From NCBI GenBank assembly GCA_918026815.1, contig CAKJVC010000196.1, forward strand, positions 62,001-126,000: a stretch of 64,000 bases of DNA, in the 5' to 3' direction. A program made the position numbers and the translations under genes. The notes below the pieces were generated by a model that saw only the letters and a program-made list of their open reading frames with translations, searched no databases and was not told the origin of the DNA. Below are positions 46,839-58,637 of the stretch, piece after piece. Source of the DNA: Chalara sp. BL73. Taxonomy: Eukaryota; Ascomycota; Leotiomycetes; Helotiales. Position 1 is the stretch's first letter. Each line of letters starts with the position of its first letter.

Positions 46839-47332
46839 TTAATCGAAGAGACCGAAGCCCATATCCTCGTCGGACTCTTCCTTCTCTGTGAAATACTTTA
46901 GTAACTTTCCAAGACGGATATCGGAAATCATGATCCATACCCTCTTCCTTCTCCTCTTCCTTCTCGGCCTCAGCAGCAGCTCCACCAGCACCAGCGCCTC
47001 CAGCAGCTGGGGCAGCAGCGGCACCACCACCAGATCCGACGTTCAAAAGGAGGTCCTTCACATCCTTACCCTCAAGAGCCTGTCTATAGTGTTAGTACTC
47101 TTTCCTTCCCAGTATCCTGTATATATAGTACCTTGGCGAAGAGAGAAGTCCAGATGGGCTCGACATCGTCGATACCAGCAGCCTTGATCAGAGTCAAGAG
47201 CTTGTCAGCCTAGTCGCGGTCAGTTCCACACTCCCAATGTGCTCGTAAATGAAGAAGTCGTACGGTGATATCAACGGAATCATCAGCGAGGATGAGAGCC
47301 GCGTAGGAAACAGCGAGTTCGGCGTTAGACAT
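46839..47332 (-). CDS. RPP1: 60S acidic ribosomal protein P1
   Basis: Stalk protein that, as a P1-P2 dimer on P0, recruits elongation factors to the ribosome. Exons 47332-47264, 47209-47132, 47079-46941, 46885-46839; 110 aa. N-terminal dimerisation domain [17 protein letters not shown], then [18 protein letters not shown], which marks it as P1 rather than P2. A Gly/Ala hinge, an acidic KEEEKEE run and the conserved tail [11 protein letters not shown] follow. The tail is reached only through the last intron; reading through it gives an unrelated basic tail. The start lies 534 nt from the divergently transcribed DUF2408 gene. Confidence 0.97.
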
Positions 47333-47866
47333 TTTGTCGTTTGTTCTGCGTCGCGAAGGTCAGCCGTGCTCCAAGGTGGTAGTTCTCTACGACGCAGCCC
47401 AGAGAGACCTCTAATGCGCAGCGACAATACATACTGTGATATTTGTGTTCTAGGAACAGGAGAATCAATCAATTTAACCGCGTGGCCGGAGACTGATACG
47501 TCGAGTTCGTGGTTATGATTTACGGATTTAAATTTCAGAGGTGACCGTGACCTTGAATCGAATTTGTTCCAAAATGTTGTGTGTGCTTGCGGCTGTATAG
47601 CCGAAGTGGGGTCCAAAGCTTATTCCACCCCAGCCAATCAACGAGCTGGATGCGATTAGTCATGTGCCACCCCTCCTCCTTGTTAGTCAACCCTCGTTCC
47701 CCGCCAATACATAGACCATCAAGTTGCTCAATTTACACCAGTTCTTTCCTGGACGCTCCCGATAAACCTTGGGATATCTTGCAAGAAATTTCGACGACCT
47801 TGGGATCAGAAGGTTCCGTGAAGCTAAATTCTAATTGCGACGAGAACGACTCAAAGAGATACCAAG
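47333..47866. promoter_or_regulatory. Divergent promoter region RPP1/DUF2408
   Basis: 534 nt between two start codons pointing away from each other, so both promoters lie here. No distinct core element is certain. Confidence 0.5.
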
Positions 47867-49398
47867 ATGGCCGACACACCAAACATCCCCCCTCCTCTCG
47901 ATCCAAAGGAGCTACCAATACTAGAAAGCTTGACAACGATTCGAGATGACTTGACTCTGCTCAAGCAAGATAGGAAGAATTATGTCAAGTCCTCAGACGT
48001 TATGCCACTTTATGAGAGAGTCGTGGACCAGGTCAAGCTACTGAACGAGATTCGAGCGGACAAGCCGCACGAGCAGAACCGAGGTTAGTACAGTGCCTGA
48101 GTGACCAATGCGAACCAAAATTGTTCTGACTTCTTTCTTCAAGTTGATCGAGTACTGGATGGCTGCTTTCAGCTTATATCACTCTTTTTTATGACAATTG
48201 GAAGAAATAACGAAGCACCCGCGGCATATGCCTTAACATCCACGATCAAGCGTTTACTTGACCATTTAACCCAGGTTGACCTGTATTCGGCCAAAGATCT
48301 CGAACATGTCACTCATACCCTTGCGAATATTAGGAATATCGTCAAAAAGCAGTCGGATTATTCTCCCAAGCTTATAACACTCCTTACAAATAGAGTTGAC
48401 GTATGCCAAAGCTTGCTCGATAATTTGATTTCGCGGTTAGATAGACTCCATGGAGAGCTACCAAAGATCCACGAGAAGTTGATATCAATACTACGGTCTC
48501 TTTCGCTAGCTAATACAAGATCAAAGGTATGCTCCACTGTGAATCGCTGTTCATGATAGGTGCTAACAGCTGCCTCTAGTTTTCTGTTAAGGAAGTAACT
48601 AAGCTGCAGGATCAGCTAAAGGAGATTGACGCAAAGAGGGTCGATGGAAAGTTTGTTTCACCTGATGGAACGGTGCCCGCTGGTAATGAGGAGGTCTGCA
48701 ATCTTTTGGAACGTGTTTTAAGTTGGTCTGAAATCGTGCTCGAAAGGTAGGGTCTACGCAGATTATCATTTGAACACTTTTAATGTTTAGTAGAAAGGGA
48801 GAGATCCCAGAAGGCTTCAAGCCTCTATACGACCAACTAGTGAAGATTCGAAATTCACTTGAACAGTTATCACTGACACAAGCGTGGTCTTTACGAGAGA
48901 CCGACCTGTACGATTTCCAGAGACAATTGGACAAAGCAGATGAGAGCCGGATTGATCATAATTTCGTCGACAATGAGGGCAATTTTGCTGATTTATATGT
49001 GCAACGTGTAAGATTTTCCGCTTACATGACTATGGAGATGTTTGTGCTAACTCAAATAGACACTACTATACCTTATTCGGCGAAGTTATGGGTATATTTA
49101 CTATCTAATGGTGTCATCCGAACCAGTATCCGAGGCTTTACTTCCCGTCTATAACCAATTGCAAACTTTGAAGCGATGCTTGATTGAAGTGAAAAACTCT
49201 GGTGGAGTCAGCTCACCTAGAGAACTTTATCCATATAGCATGAAACTCAACTCGATTGATAACATGCGAGTTGACGGGAAATTCACGATTGGAACAGACA
49301 TTCCGGAAGGACAAGGAAGTGTTAACGACCTCCTCTCAGAATGCTTCGAAATGGCATATGAACTCAGAGTAGCAGCAGAGACTGAAAGTGACGCATGA
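47867..49398 (+). CDS. DUF2408 (UPF0662) family protein
   Basis: Conserved fungal family of unknown function; S. pombe has members annotated UPF0662 that localise to cytoplasm and nucleus. Exons 47867-48083, 48144-48526, 48580-48746, 48791-49007, 49060-49398; 440 aa. Two repeats of a helical domain are visible. The first starts PLYERVVDQVKLLNEIR, the second FKPLYDQLVKIRNSLEQL. A third similar start occurs in the last exon (LLPVYNQLQTLKRCL). The phrase DAKRVDGKFVSPDG is echoed by DNMRVDGKFTIGTD near the end. Almost wholly alpha-helical, no membrane segment. At exon 4 two acceptors three bases apart (TTTAG and TAG) are possible, giving SRK or RK. Confidence 0.88.
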
Positions 49399-50000
49399 TT
49401 CCCAAGAGTCATATCACGGGTTTTGCTTTTAATAGCGGGCGGCGTTTAGGCACTTTGTTTTGGACGCCGGTATGCCTGTACAATATTGGCTTGGGCGGCT
49501 TTTTAAGTTCGAGTTTTACAAGGTTACAAATAGAGGGCAAGTGGTGATGCAGATCACATCAAGCAGCTTGTGGAGTATTCTGGCACTAGGCTATATGATT
49601 AAGTGAATTGATGATTACATACTACTTTTGAACTGGCACAATTATTCCTATGGCTTCACTATCTACAGACTCTTCAGCCTCATGCAATGCACTTCACAGA
49701 AAGTTACTCATGTTAAGGCTATTTCTGCGTGAAATACACTTCCTATGATCTTTGACCCTCAACCAGACATCACTCTAAATAGTGCCGTTAAAAATTCCAA
49801 GCCAACTTCAGGACGCGTTGTGATGGTGCTTGAGTTCGGGGAGGCTGGACGGGTTTATTTTGCCAAGTCCATTTACGCGGGCGCGTCACGCCTCGCGACC
49901 ATCCATTGTCCAACCTCTACCTTTCCTCTAAGATCAACATAAGCTCGCGCACAACACCACAACCCTCCACGATACACACTGCGCTGAGGTAAAGACCGCA
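49399..50000. other. Intergenic
   Basis: 602 nt with the DUF2408 3' end and the promoter of the next gene. Nothing else supported. Confidence 0.5.
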
Positions 50001-50762
50001 ATGAAAATGTTCACCACACTCCCAACCCCAAACCACAAACTTCCGACAACGCGATTTTACACGCCAGCGTTCTCCTCGCCTCTCTCCTCATCCCCGTTGC
50101 AGCGCAGTCCTCTCTCTCCACGCGACCACAACATGGAAACTGCAGCAGATTCGCTGTTAAGTCCTACGCGTACACCTTCCAAAACCCGATGCTCTTCGTC
50201 TATATCAGAAAATCCCCACCACGGGAAACGAGAAAGCGTTTTTAGCAAACGGCAAACGAAGCCAAATCCTTTATTGAACAGGAATAGCGAAGAAGGACGT
50301 GAGACGCGGAGAAAGCTGTTTCTGAAGCGTGTGAAGGAAGAAAGCGAAGAAAGGAGATGGAAGAAGAAGGGCGGCGATGATGAGATGATGCGTACGATTT
50401 TTATTTTGGAAGAGAGAAGAGAGATGGAGAGGCGGCGGAGAGAGGCTGCATCCTTGGATTTGGCTGAGGAAGGGGATATGGATGATCTTGATTTGGATAT
50501 GGATGCTGAGCTTGCGGAAGAGATTGCGAGGAGGGAAACGGAGGAGTTGGATATGTTGGTTAGGGAAAGGGAGATGATGGTGAGTATGGGAGGAGGGGAT
50601 ACACCATACGGGAGCGATGAGGAGGAGTATGATGATATTTTCATGGATGTTATTCAGGAGGAGATAAAGTCGAGTCAGCAGCAACCTGCTACCGACCCTA
50701 TGAATCAAGCGCATGAGCAAGCAGGTCATGAGCAGGATCATGACATGATGGATATTTCATAG
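50001..50762 (+). CDS. Conserved fungal hypothetical protein, charged coiled-coil
   Basis: Intronless, 253 aa. Ser/Pro-rich N-terminus (SSPLQRSPLSPRDHN, with several SP sites), then RKLFLKRVKEESEERRWKK, MRTIFILEERREMERR and an acidic coiled-coil region (DMDDLDLDMDAELAEEIARR), ending in GSDEEEYDDIFMDVIQEE and a Gln/His tail. The arrangement is one I associate with an uncharacterised ascomycete family, but I know no function. SP clusters suggest phosphorylation by proline-directed kinases, which is inference. The opposite-strand frame of 195 codons is a shadow of its GA-rich codons. Confidence 0.75.
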   Translation: MKMFTTLPTPNHKLPTTRFYTPAFSSPLSSSPLQRSPLSPRDHNMETAADSLLSPTRTPSKTRCSSSISENPHHGKRESVFSKRQTKPNPLLNRNSEEGRETRRKLFLKRVKEESEERRWKKKGGDDEMMRTIFILEERREMERRRREAASLDLAEEGDMDDLDLDMDAELAEEIARRETEELDMLVREREMMVSMGGGDTPYGSDEEEYDDIFMDVIQEEIKSSQQQPATDPMNQAHEQAGHEQDHDMMDIS

Positions 50763-51790
50763 AGCTTAAGGGTTTGGGGCGGTAGATGGCACTTGAAGTG
50801 TGTGTTTGATTGTATGAGATTTGTTATGCATATTAGCGAAGGCGTCACGGAAGGCATACTGGAGTCTGTCGACAAAGCATGTAGCTCTCACAGGCATTAT
50901 ACTGGATACGCAGATATATAATACCAAAAATTTCTGGCCGAGCGGCAAAACTTTCGAAGCCACCCGAGCTCCATAAATTACCTACATAACGTTTCCAGTA
51001 AACTTACTATAATTTTCTACACCCGTGAAGAACCCTCTTTCAAGATATCCACTGATGAGCCTCCGTGGGTCGCACCGAGCCACCTGTATTGCCTTGCTGC
51101 CCAGTTGATATTACAAAGTATTGCATGTAAGCCAAACTAGTGACGGTCGAGATTATGGGTACCCCTAACGTTTCTACTAAAAACTCTCCACCCAATGACT
51201 AAAATGCAAAACCCCATTGGAGGCCTGTTGAGGGATTGGAGGATTTAATTTGATCTCCCAGAGAGCTGACAGACGCTAGCCCCGCTGGGGAGGTGAGAGG
51301 CAGGTTAGGTCGCGACCTTTTAAGTGAGAACCAACCTTTGAAATGCCAGGTCGGCTCTGGGTGTGTTTGTCCTTGAGACGATCTAATTCTTCTTGTATCA
51401 ATGCATAGGTATGAAAGATCGTGGAACTTGGCCAACCAGAAGAGCTTCTTATTAGGTAGTTTACAAGGAAGTACTCTAGCGCAGAATATCTCTTGAGATG
51501 CTTTTACATATGATGGCTGTAGGGATATGTATGAAGTTGATTAGAACGGTCCGTCGGTGGTATCTACTAATGGAATCAGAGCAGGGTAGCCTCGTCTAGG
51601 GAACACGCCCAAGCACTTGGCCATTGGGTTAATACTGTGAGGGGCGAGCACCAAGAAGCCAGTATAGCAGTCTTCTTAAAACCATGCATTTTCGGTCTAG
51701 TTTCATGGACTCCAAGCTATGTGGCTAATTTTGTATGGGGTATATGGGGTACTAGAATATATAGAGGGTAGGCGCAGGAAGACAACTGTT
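50763..51790. other. Intergenic between converging genes
   Basis: 1.03 kb between two stop codons. A 78-codon minus frame (51435-51199) has no recognisable family. Confidence 0.5.
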
Positions 51791-52928
51791 TCACTGCTGA
51801 GGGCATCCTTCATCTGGGGCCTCTGGAGCTCCAGCTCCAAACGCTTCCTGAGCTGCTGCCATATCTCCCACAAGATCTGGCGGAGGTGAGCCAGCTGCTT
51901 GCATCTATCTAATTGTTAGCAGAATCTCTGTACAGCGCATCATGGAAACAGTACCTTTTGCATTCTTTCCACAATATATTCTCTATCCTTGGCATTATCA
52001 TCTGAATATCCTTTGGCTTCAAATCTTCCCACGATCTCCTTGACATATGTCTGTTGCTCTTTATATCTTGTCATATCCTCCGCTGGCACCTTGCCTTCAT
52101 TTTTTGCCATCCATTCAGGGAACTTGTCATGTAGCTCTTTCATTGGCTCATATAGTATCTCCTTATTCGTCAACTGCTCCATCATGCCCAACAGCATTTT
52201 GGAGAAGTCCTCTTCTGAGCCCTCACCACCATCAAGCCCAGAAGCTGCCATTGCCTTCATCATTTCCGCAAGAAAATCCTCTTCGCCCGCTGTAGAAGCA
52301 GTTGCCGTAGCACTACTATCTGATGCCTTCATTCGCTCCATCGTCTTCTTTATGGTTTCCTGGAAACTCTCTTCCCCTGCTGCTGCTGAAGCTGATCTTT
52401 GGTCGCCTTGAGATATAGTAGAATCTGGCTTCGCAGCGGAAGCTGCTAATTGTCCTGATTGGCTTTCTCCCCCCAATCCAGCAGCACCACCAAGCTCCTT
52501 CAACATGCTTTCAAATTGTGACTTCATATCTGGATTTGAGTCTAGTTCCCCCAAGAGATCTTTCATCCCCGCCTGCAATTGTGTAGCGAAGTCATCATCT
52601 GATATGCCTTCAGCAGGTTCTGGGGCAGCCTCCGGTCTACCAGGACCTGATGGCGCGGAAGGCTTTTTGGGTAGAGGGACTGAGGGCGCGAACTCATCTA
52701 GCATATCTGTAGGGCATGTCAGTGATTCCTTCGATAGTTTTTTAAGCATGGCAGACCATCTAAGTCATCTAAATCATCTTCATCGGGATCAGGGACCTCT
52801 TCGATTTCCTGAGGTGCAGGGTTGGGGTTTGCTGATGCTGCTGATGGGGCCTCTCCCTTTGTCTCCGCCTTTTCTAGCGCCTCCCCCATTGATGTCTGGC
52901 TCTCATCCTTCTCAGCTTTGGTTGTCAT
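51791..52928 (-). CDS. PEX19: Peroxisomal membrane protein import receptor Pex19
   Basis: Cytosolic chaperone and receptor that binds peroxisomal membrane proteins and docks on Pex3. Exons 52928-52757, 52706-51955, 51904-51791; 345 aa. Acidic N-terminus (VPDPDEDDLDDLDD) with the Pex3-binding helix, then LDEFAPSVPLP, SDDDFATQLQAGMKDLL and an Ala/Ser linker. The folded C-terminal domain runs from ETIKKTMERMKA through EEDFLAEMMKAMAASG, SKMLLGMMEQLTNKEILYEPMKEL and VGRFEAKGY. After the last intron the protein ends GCPQQ, a CaaX farnesylation box, as in most Pex19. Divergent from UBC9 with 562 nt between starts. Confidence 0.96.
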
Positions 52929-53490
52929 CGTTATAGGTTATGGACGGGAACCTGCCGTGGCTCCGGCTTGTGACAGGTTCTCAGAGGCAACCCCGCCAAA
53001 GACAAATGGGACACTCGTCAGTCTGGATGGATTTGTCGTTATACCTAATGAATATGTACGTGATATATCAGGCCCAAAAATTATATTCTTGTTTGTATTT
53101 GAAAAGAAATAATATATTCCAACAATGATTTTTTGCGCTGGGACGGAAAGAAAGGGGGTACTAGAAGTTTACCCTCCTAACTTCCGCCTCGGCAGTGTTG
53201 CCCCTTGCCAGAATTTCGGGTTGGAGGGGCATCAAAGCCCACTCTAGTGATCTGAGCCTCATCATTCCAGACCACAAACCTCAGCCTCATCATTCGGCCT
53301 CAGCCTCTCACTTTCTTTCAAAGGTGAAAACTTGCCATCATTCACTACTTTCGTTCGTAAGGTCATATACTAGCAGCTGCCTAAACCAGATTTCCTTTTC
53401 TATTTAACAACTCTCTTCATCTTCTCCTGTTGGCGTCATCTGTCGAGTGGCAACACCATCTGCAACAACCAACAAATTCACAGGAACAAA
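52929..53490. promoter_or_regulatory. Divergent promoter region PEX19/UBC9
   Basis: 562 nt between two start codons facing away. A short direct repeat of CTCAGCCTCATCATTC-like units (GAGCCTCATCATTCCAG, CAGCCTCATCATTCGG) occurs near 53255-53300. Confidence 0.55.
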
Positions 53491-54061
53491 ATGGCGCTAT
53501 GTATGAACAGACTCGGGGAGGAGAGAAAGCAATGGCGTCGTGATCACCCATTTGGATTCTATGCGAAGCCTCAGAGGAACGCACAAGGTGTTCTTGATCT
53601 AAAGGTTTGGGAGTGTGGTATCCCCGGCAAGGAGAAGACTCTATGGGAGGGCGGTCTTTTCAAGCTGAGCGTCATTTTCCCTGATGGTAAGTTTCGCATG
53701 GGTTGGATCTCTAATAAAGTACTAATATCTATCGTAGAGTACCCGACGAAGCCACCTAAGTGTACTGCTATCTTCTTCTCATAGTCTTCAAAAGCTAACA
53801 CTTTTAGGCAAATTTGTCCCACCTCTCTTTCACCCCAACGTCTACCCGTCCGGAACCGTCTGTTTGTCGATTCTGAACGAAGAAGAAGGCTGGAAGCCAG
53901 CGATTACTATTAAGCAAATTCTGCTCGGAGTTCAGGATCTTCTCGACGACCCCAACCCAGATTCACCAGCACAAGCCGACGCATATAATTTATTCAAGAA
54001 GGATCGGGAGGCATACGAGAAGAAAGTTAGGCGGATTGTGAAGGAGAATCCCGCCCCATGA
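53491..54061 (+). CDS. UBC9: SUMO-conjugating enzyme E2
   Basis: Sole SUMO E2; accepts SUMO from Aos1-Uba2 and modifies lysines in psi-K-x-E sites. Exons 53491-53686, 53738-53761 (24 nt), 53808-54061; 157 aa, the standard Ubc9 length. N-terminal SUMO/E1-binding helix [20 protein letters not shown], then [44 protein letters not shown] with catalytic Cys92, and [17 protein letters not shown]. All splice joins restore family sequence. Confidence 0.97.
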
Positions 54062-54868
54062 GATCTTTCCTGGAATGTATGGATTTTCAAGAGCATTGGC
54101 GTTGGCTGGATTTATTGTGGATGGTTCATCGCGGGTTAGCCCTATGGGGGTTTCAACATCTGACATCAGATATACTCAATGGGGTTCAGTGAATGAATGA
54201 ATGAACCAATACAACGCACATTCCATGAAGCTTGTTAGATGGGCCAGGCTCTCTGAAGTATGCGGAGAATGCACCCTTGTGATTCCACCAAAGTACAGTG
54301 AGATGGCGGTACTCTCGAGGATGTCGCATTAGAATGTGGACTTGTGAACTGCATGTTGTGTATTTTAAAGCTAATCGTTAGATTTTTCTTTCACGATATA
54401 CACGGATTGACTCCAACCGGAACGTGAGAGCGCGATATGAGCAGTTCTGACGCCACTACAGTCTCAAACTCAATAAGCGCATTAAATGTTCTTCTAAGCT
54501 TGAGAATGTGTGACTCATCTGGCGGTAAGAATGTAGACATTTAATCCCAACACAAAGACATGCTACAATCAAATTATCAGGACGGATGCATCACTCTTAT
54601 CAGAGACCCTGCCTGTGCTGAACTCCGGTTTCGCTCCACTACACTATCTCCCCCACCAAGCCCCACCATTTTTTTCTTTGGTCGACCCGACCCGACTTGA
54701 GTCACCAATTTAGAGGTTCTACATTATACGTACAAGACCTAAAACAACCCTTTTTCTTGCTCAAATACCATAGAGGACTTGCCATAACTCATTGCTTATC
54801 TTGCCTACGATTCAATTGAACCTCAGTTGTCCTCTCAATCCCTGTATCTTGATCTACACGCGACCGCA
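54062..54868. other. Intergenic, UBC9 3' region and ASN1 promoter
   Basis: 807 nt without a gene. A GTGACTCATC-type sequence (TGTGACTCATC near 54508) matches the Gcn4/CPC1 TGACTCA core, which would suit a general-control target such as asparagine synthetase. Confidence 0.5.
54509..54516 (+). promoter_or_regulatory. Possible CPC1/Gcn4 site upstream of ASN1
   Basis: TGACTCAT, a match to the bZIP cross-pathway control element TGACTCA, about 355 nt upstream of the ASN1 ATG. Single short site, so only suggestive. Confidence 0.35.
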
Positions 54869-56884
54869 ATGTGTGGAATTGTGGGATGCCACCATGTGCC
54901 AGATGCGAAAGCATTCAAGCCCACCGCTCTGAAGATGGTGAAGCAATGTAGGCACCGTGGTCCAGATTGGTCTGGGTCATACGTTGCCAACTCTACCAGT
55001 GAGTGCTGCTGAAATACTAGTCTCGTACAACGAGTAGGACTGACCCTTCGCAGTTCTTGCCCATGAACGATTGAGCATTGTTGGAGTTGATTCAGGGGCG
55101 CAACCACTGACTAATGCGGACGAGAGTATTGCGCTTGCTGTCAATGGAGAGATATACAACCACAGGCTCATTCGGAAAGCCCTCAAGACTCCATATAACT
55201 TCAAGACTCACTCTGATTGCGAAGTCATAATTCCACTGGTGAGAGGGAGACCATGTCCGGAAATAAAATGCAGCTGACATAGTCTGAAGTACCTTGAATT
55301 TGGCATTGAAGCCCCGAAGCACCTTGACGGCATGTTCTCCTTCGTCCTCTATGATAAGGCCCAAGACCGAACAATTGCTGCCCGAGACCCCATCGGCGTG
55401 ACAAGTTTCTACCAAGGATGGTCAAGCAAGCTGCCAGGAGCTACATTCTTTGCTTCGGAGCTGAAATGTTTACACTCAGTTTGCGACAAAATTATAACCT
55501 TCCCACCAGGCCATATTTATGATTCAAAGACTGGAGAGACCACAAGATTTTACCAGCCATCTTGGTGGGAACCCACAAACGTACCAACAGCGCCAGTTGA
55601 CTATAAACTGCTTCGGGAGACGTTTGAGGCGGCTGTTAGAAAGCGTTTGATGGCTGAAGTTCCATATGGTGTTCTGTTGTCAGGTGGCCTCGACTCTAGT
55701 TTGGTTGCTTCTATTGCCCAGCGAGAAACATTGCGCTTGACAGCTGCAACATTCCAGAAGATGCAAAAGAGGACGGAAGGCAATGACGAGAGCGAAGCTC
55801 AAAATGGAGATGCAGACGAGGGACTTGTTGGCATCGACGATGACAACGAGTTATCTACCACGGGTTACTATCCCCAACTTAACTCATTCTCGATTGGGCT
55901 TCCTGACGCACCTGATACTAAAGCGGCAAAGGAAGTTGCGAAATTTCTAGGCACCAAACACCACGATTTGACCTTCACGATTCAAGAGGGTCTGGACGCG
56001 CTCTCAGATGTCATCTATCACTTAGAGACATTTGATGTGACAACAATCCGTGCCTCAACACCTATGTTCCTGCTGTCAAGAAAGATCAAGGCCATGGGAG
56101 TGAAGATGGTTCTTAGCGGAGAAGGAAGCGATGAAATTTTCGGTGGTTATCTATATTTCCACGCCGCTCCAGATAAGGAGGCTTTCCATGCCGAGACCGT
56201 TCGCAGAATCAAGAACTTACATTTGGCTGACAACTTGCGAGCCAACAAATCTACGTCAGCCTGGGGTCTTGAGGCTCGCGTACCCTTCCTCGACAAAAAG
56301 GTAAAATCTAAACCAAGCATCTTTTCCCTTTCGCTGACCATGTCATAGTTCTTGGAGGTGGCAATGAACATCGACCCCAAGGAGAAGTTGATCACTAAGG
56401 ACAGGATCGAAAAATACATTATGCGAAAGGCATTTGATGTATCTGGTGAGCCCGGAGCCAAGCCATATCTCCCCGATAACATTCTTTGGAGGCAAAAAGA
56501 GCAATTTAGTGACGGTGTTGGCTACGGATGGATCGATGCGCTGAAGGACAACGCCGAGCTGCATGTTACAGATGAGATGATGAAGAACCCCAAGCCAGAA
56601 TGGGGAACTGATATTCCAGATTCCAAGGAAGCGTGCGTATACGTAATGCCAAATTCGAAGCAATTACTGATAAGCGATAGTTACTGGTATCGAACAATGT
56701 TTGACGAGCACTTCCCACCTTATTGTGCAGATACAGTCATGCGGTGGACGCCTACATGGTCCGAGCAGACTGACCCTAGTGGAAGGTAAGCATCTTCTAA
56801 CCTAGACCTTGTGATAGAATTGACAACTGACCAAAAAATAGAGCAATTGCGATTCACAACCAGAAGTACGAGAACACGAAATAA
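54869..56884 (+). CDS. ASN1: Asparagine synthetase (glutamine-hydrolysing)
   Basis: Makes asparagine from aspartate, glutamine and ATP in the cytosol. Exons 54869-54998, 55054-55238, 55290-56300, 56349-56632, 56681-56785, 56842-56884; 585 aa. The mature N-terminal nucleophile is Cys2 (MCGIVGC), followed by the glutaminase domain ([62 protein letters not shown]). The synthetase domain has PPi loop [31 protein letters not shown] and [12 protein letters not shown]. The protein ends HNQKYENTK. An acidic insertion ([14 protein letters not shown], about residues 260-285) is larger than in yeast Asn1, a common feature in filamentous fungi. Confidence 0.97.
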
Positions 56885-57438
56885 GCAAACTTTAAACCAA
56901 GGGCCTTGGAATGACACACGCCATTTCTAGAAAAGTTATCTTTTAAGAGTAGTCGAGTTCTTGAGGGTTTGCAATCTGCATGAGGGGCCATCATATGCTC
57001 TTCTGGGGGGCGTTAATAGCTTCAGACGGCGCATTGTATATACACCCTGATCCTCTCCAAACATAGAATATAATAGAAAGATTGAAGAACTGGAGAAGAA
57101 AAAAAGGGTCTGCGTGTGATCACAGATGAAAGGAAAGAGAGTGGTGGACGGAAATAGACAATTGACGACTTGCGAAAGGTGTCTAAGTCACTCAGACAAC
57201 AACAATGAACGTTAAGAGTGCTTTGGAAATGCTAGCGTCGTGATGCCTTACTAATGCCATTTAGGCTAGCTCATCTGTTTGTGGACCCTGATGGCCCGGA
57301 AAAAGGTCGGACCGGGCTCTTCCGTAATTTCCCCTGGAAGCTCGTCAGGTGTGTTGACAATTTCTCAACGAAAGCCCAAACCATCAATCTTCTATCAAAC
57401 CATTTCAATTCCTCTCAATTTCCTCCCATACCTCAAAA
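56885..57438. other. Intergenic, ASN1 3' region and POR1 promoter
   Basis: 554 nt. Frames here that extend into the POR1 first exon lack a proper start. No gene seen. Confidence 0.5.
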
Positions 57439-58637
57439 ATGTCTGTTCCAGCATTCAGCGATGTGGCCAAGGCCTCCAACGATGCAAGTCTCGTCGCTAT
57501 GCGCATGCAGTGAATAGTAGACTAACTTTTAGATAGCTCTTAAACAAGGATTTCTACCACGCATCGTAGGTTTTTGATTGTTTCAGCAGTCTAGTTTGAC
57601 TAATACCTGCATCCACAGATCTGCTGCTCTGGAAGTCAAGAGCAATACACCAAACAATGTTGCTTTCAAGGTCACCGGCAAATCAACGCATGAGGGAAAT
57701 ACGAGCGGCTTGGTAGGATATAACTTGTGGATGGATCTGTATGTGGATTATCGATACTGATATAAATATTCTGGTGTAGCTCGAAGCCAAATACACTGAT
57801 AAACCATCTGGTAAATACTGCCGATTTCAGACCCCCGTCGTTCCATGTTATCCCCCATCGAGTTTCCTTTCTTTCGAGTTTACTTCTGCACCAGGCTACG
57901 GACGAGTATCACTTATTTACGAGGCTTATCTAGGTGTCACTGTCACTCAATCATGGAATACAATCAATGCTCTTGACACCAAGCTTGAGCTCAACGACAC
58001 CATCGCCAAGGGCCTAAAGACCGAGCTCTTGGGCTCTTTCCTTCCTCAAACCCAGGCCAAGGGCGCGAAGTTCAACCTCCACTTCAAGCAACCAAACCTT
58101 CACGCCCGTGCTTTCTTCGACCTCCTTAAGGGCCCAACTGCCAACATCGATGCTGTCATCGGTCAGGATGGATTCTTGCTTGGTGGATCTGCCGGCTTCA
58201 ATGTCGAGAAGGCTGCCATCACCGGATATGCCGCTGCTCTTGGTTACACCACCCGTGAATGGACTGCTTCCGTCACTGCCGCCAGCAATTTGAGCGTCTT
58301 CTCCGCAGCTTATTACCACAAGGTTAACTCGCAAGTCGAGGCTGGCGCAAAGGCCACCTGGGATTCAAAAGCTGCCAACCAAGTCGGTCTCGAGGTTGCG
58401 ACTAAGTACAGGCTAGACCCTGTTTCTTTCGCAAAGGTAGGAGGCTCTCCAAATTTGAAGCGAATCATTACTAAAATTCTATAATAGGCCAAGATCAACG
58501 ACCGCGGTGTTGCTGCCGTTGCATACAACGTTCTCCTCCGCCCTGGTGTTACCCTTGGTCTCGGCGCCTCATTCGATACCCAAAAGCTCAACCAGGCCAC
58601 CCACAAGATCGGCACCAGTTTCACTTTTGAGGCATAG
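57439..58637 (+). CDS. POR1: Mitochondrial outer-membrane porin (VDAC)
   Basis: Voltage-dependent anion channel, a 19-strand beta-barrel passing metabolites across the outer mitochondrial membrane. Exons 57439-57483, 57537-57565, 57619-57712, 57780-57810, 57934-58436, 58488-58637; 283 aa, exactly the usual size. Start SVPAFSDVAKASND (N-terminal helix), then LLNKDFYHAS, FKVTGKS, VTVTQSWNT, KGAKFNLHFKQP, QDGFLLGGSAGFNVEKAAITGY (sorting and voltage region), VNSQVEAGAKATWDSK, LGLGASFDTQKLNQATHK and a hydrophobic last strand. Intron 1 (57484-57536) starts GCAAGT and ends ATAG: a second GC-AG intron in this window. No GT donor keeps SND-LLNKDF in frame. Exons 2 and 4 are only 29 and 31 nt. Confidence 0.96.

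Noticed and set aside
46687..46938. Alternative C-terminus of RPP1 read without the last intron
   Set aside because: It replaces the invariant [11 protein letters not shown] tail, which is present just downstream of a good acceptor.
50057..50644. 195-codon Ser-rich frame antisense to the acidic coiled-coil gene
   Set aside because: Mirror of GAG/GAA/AGA codons; low-complexity Ser/Phe output with no start context.
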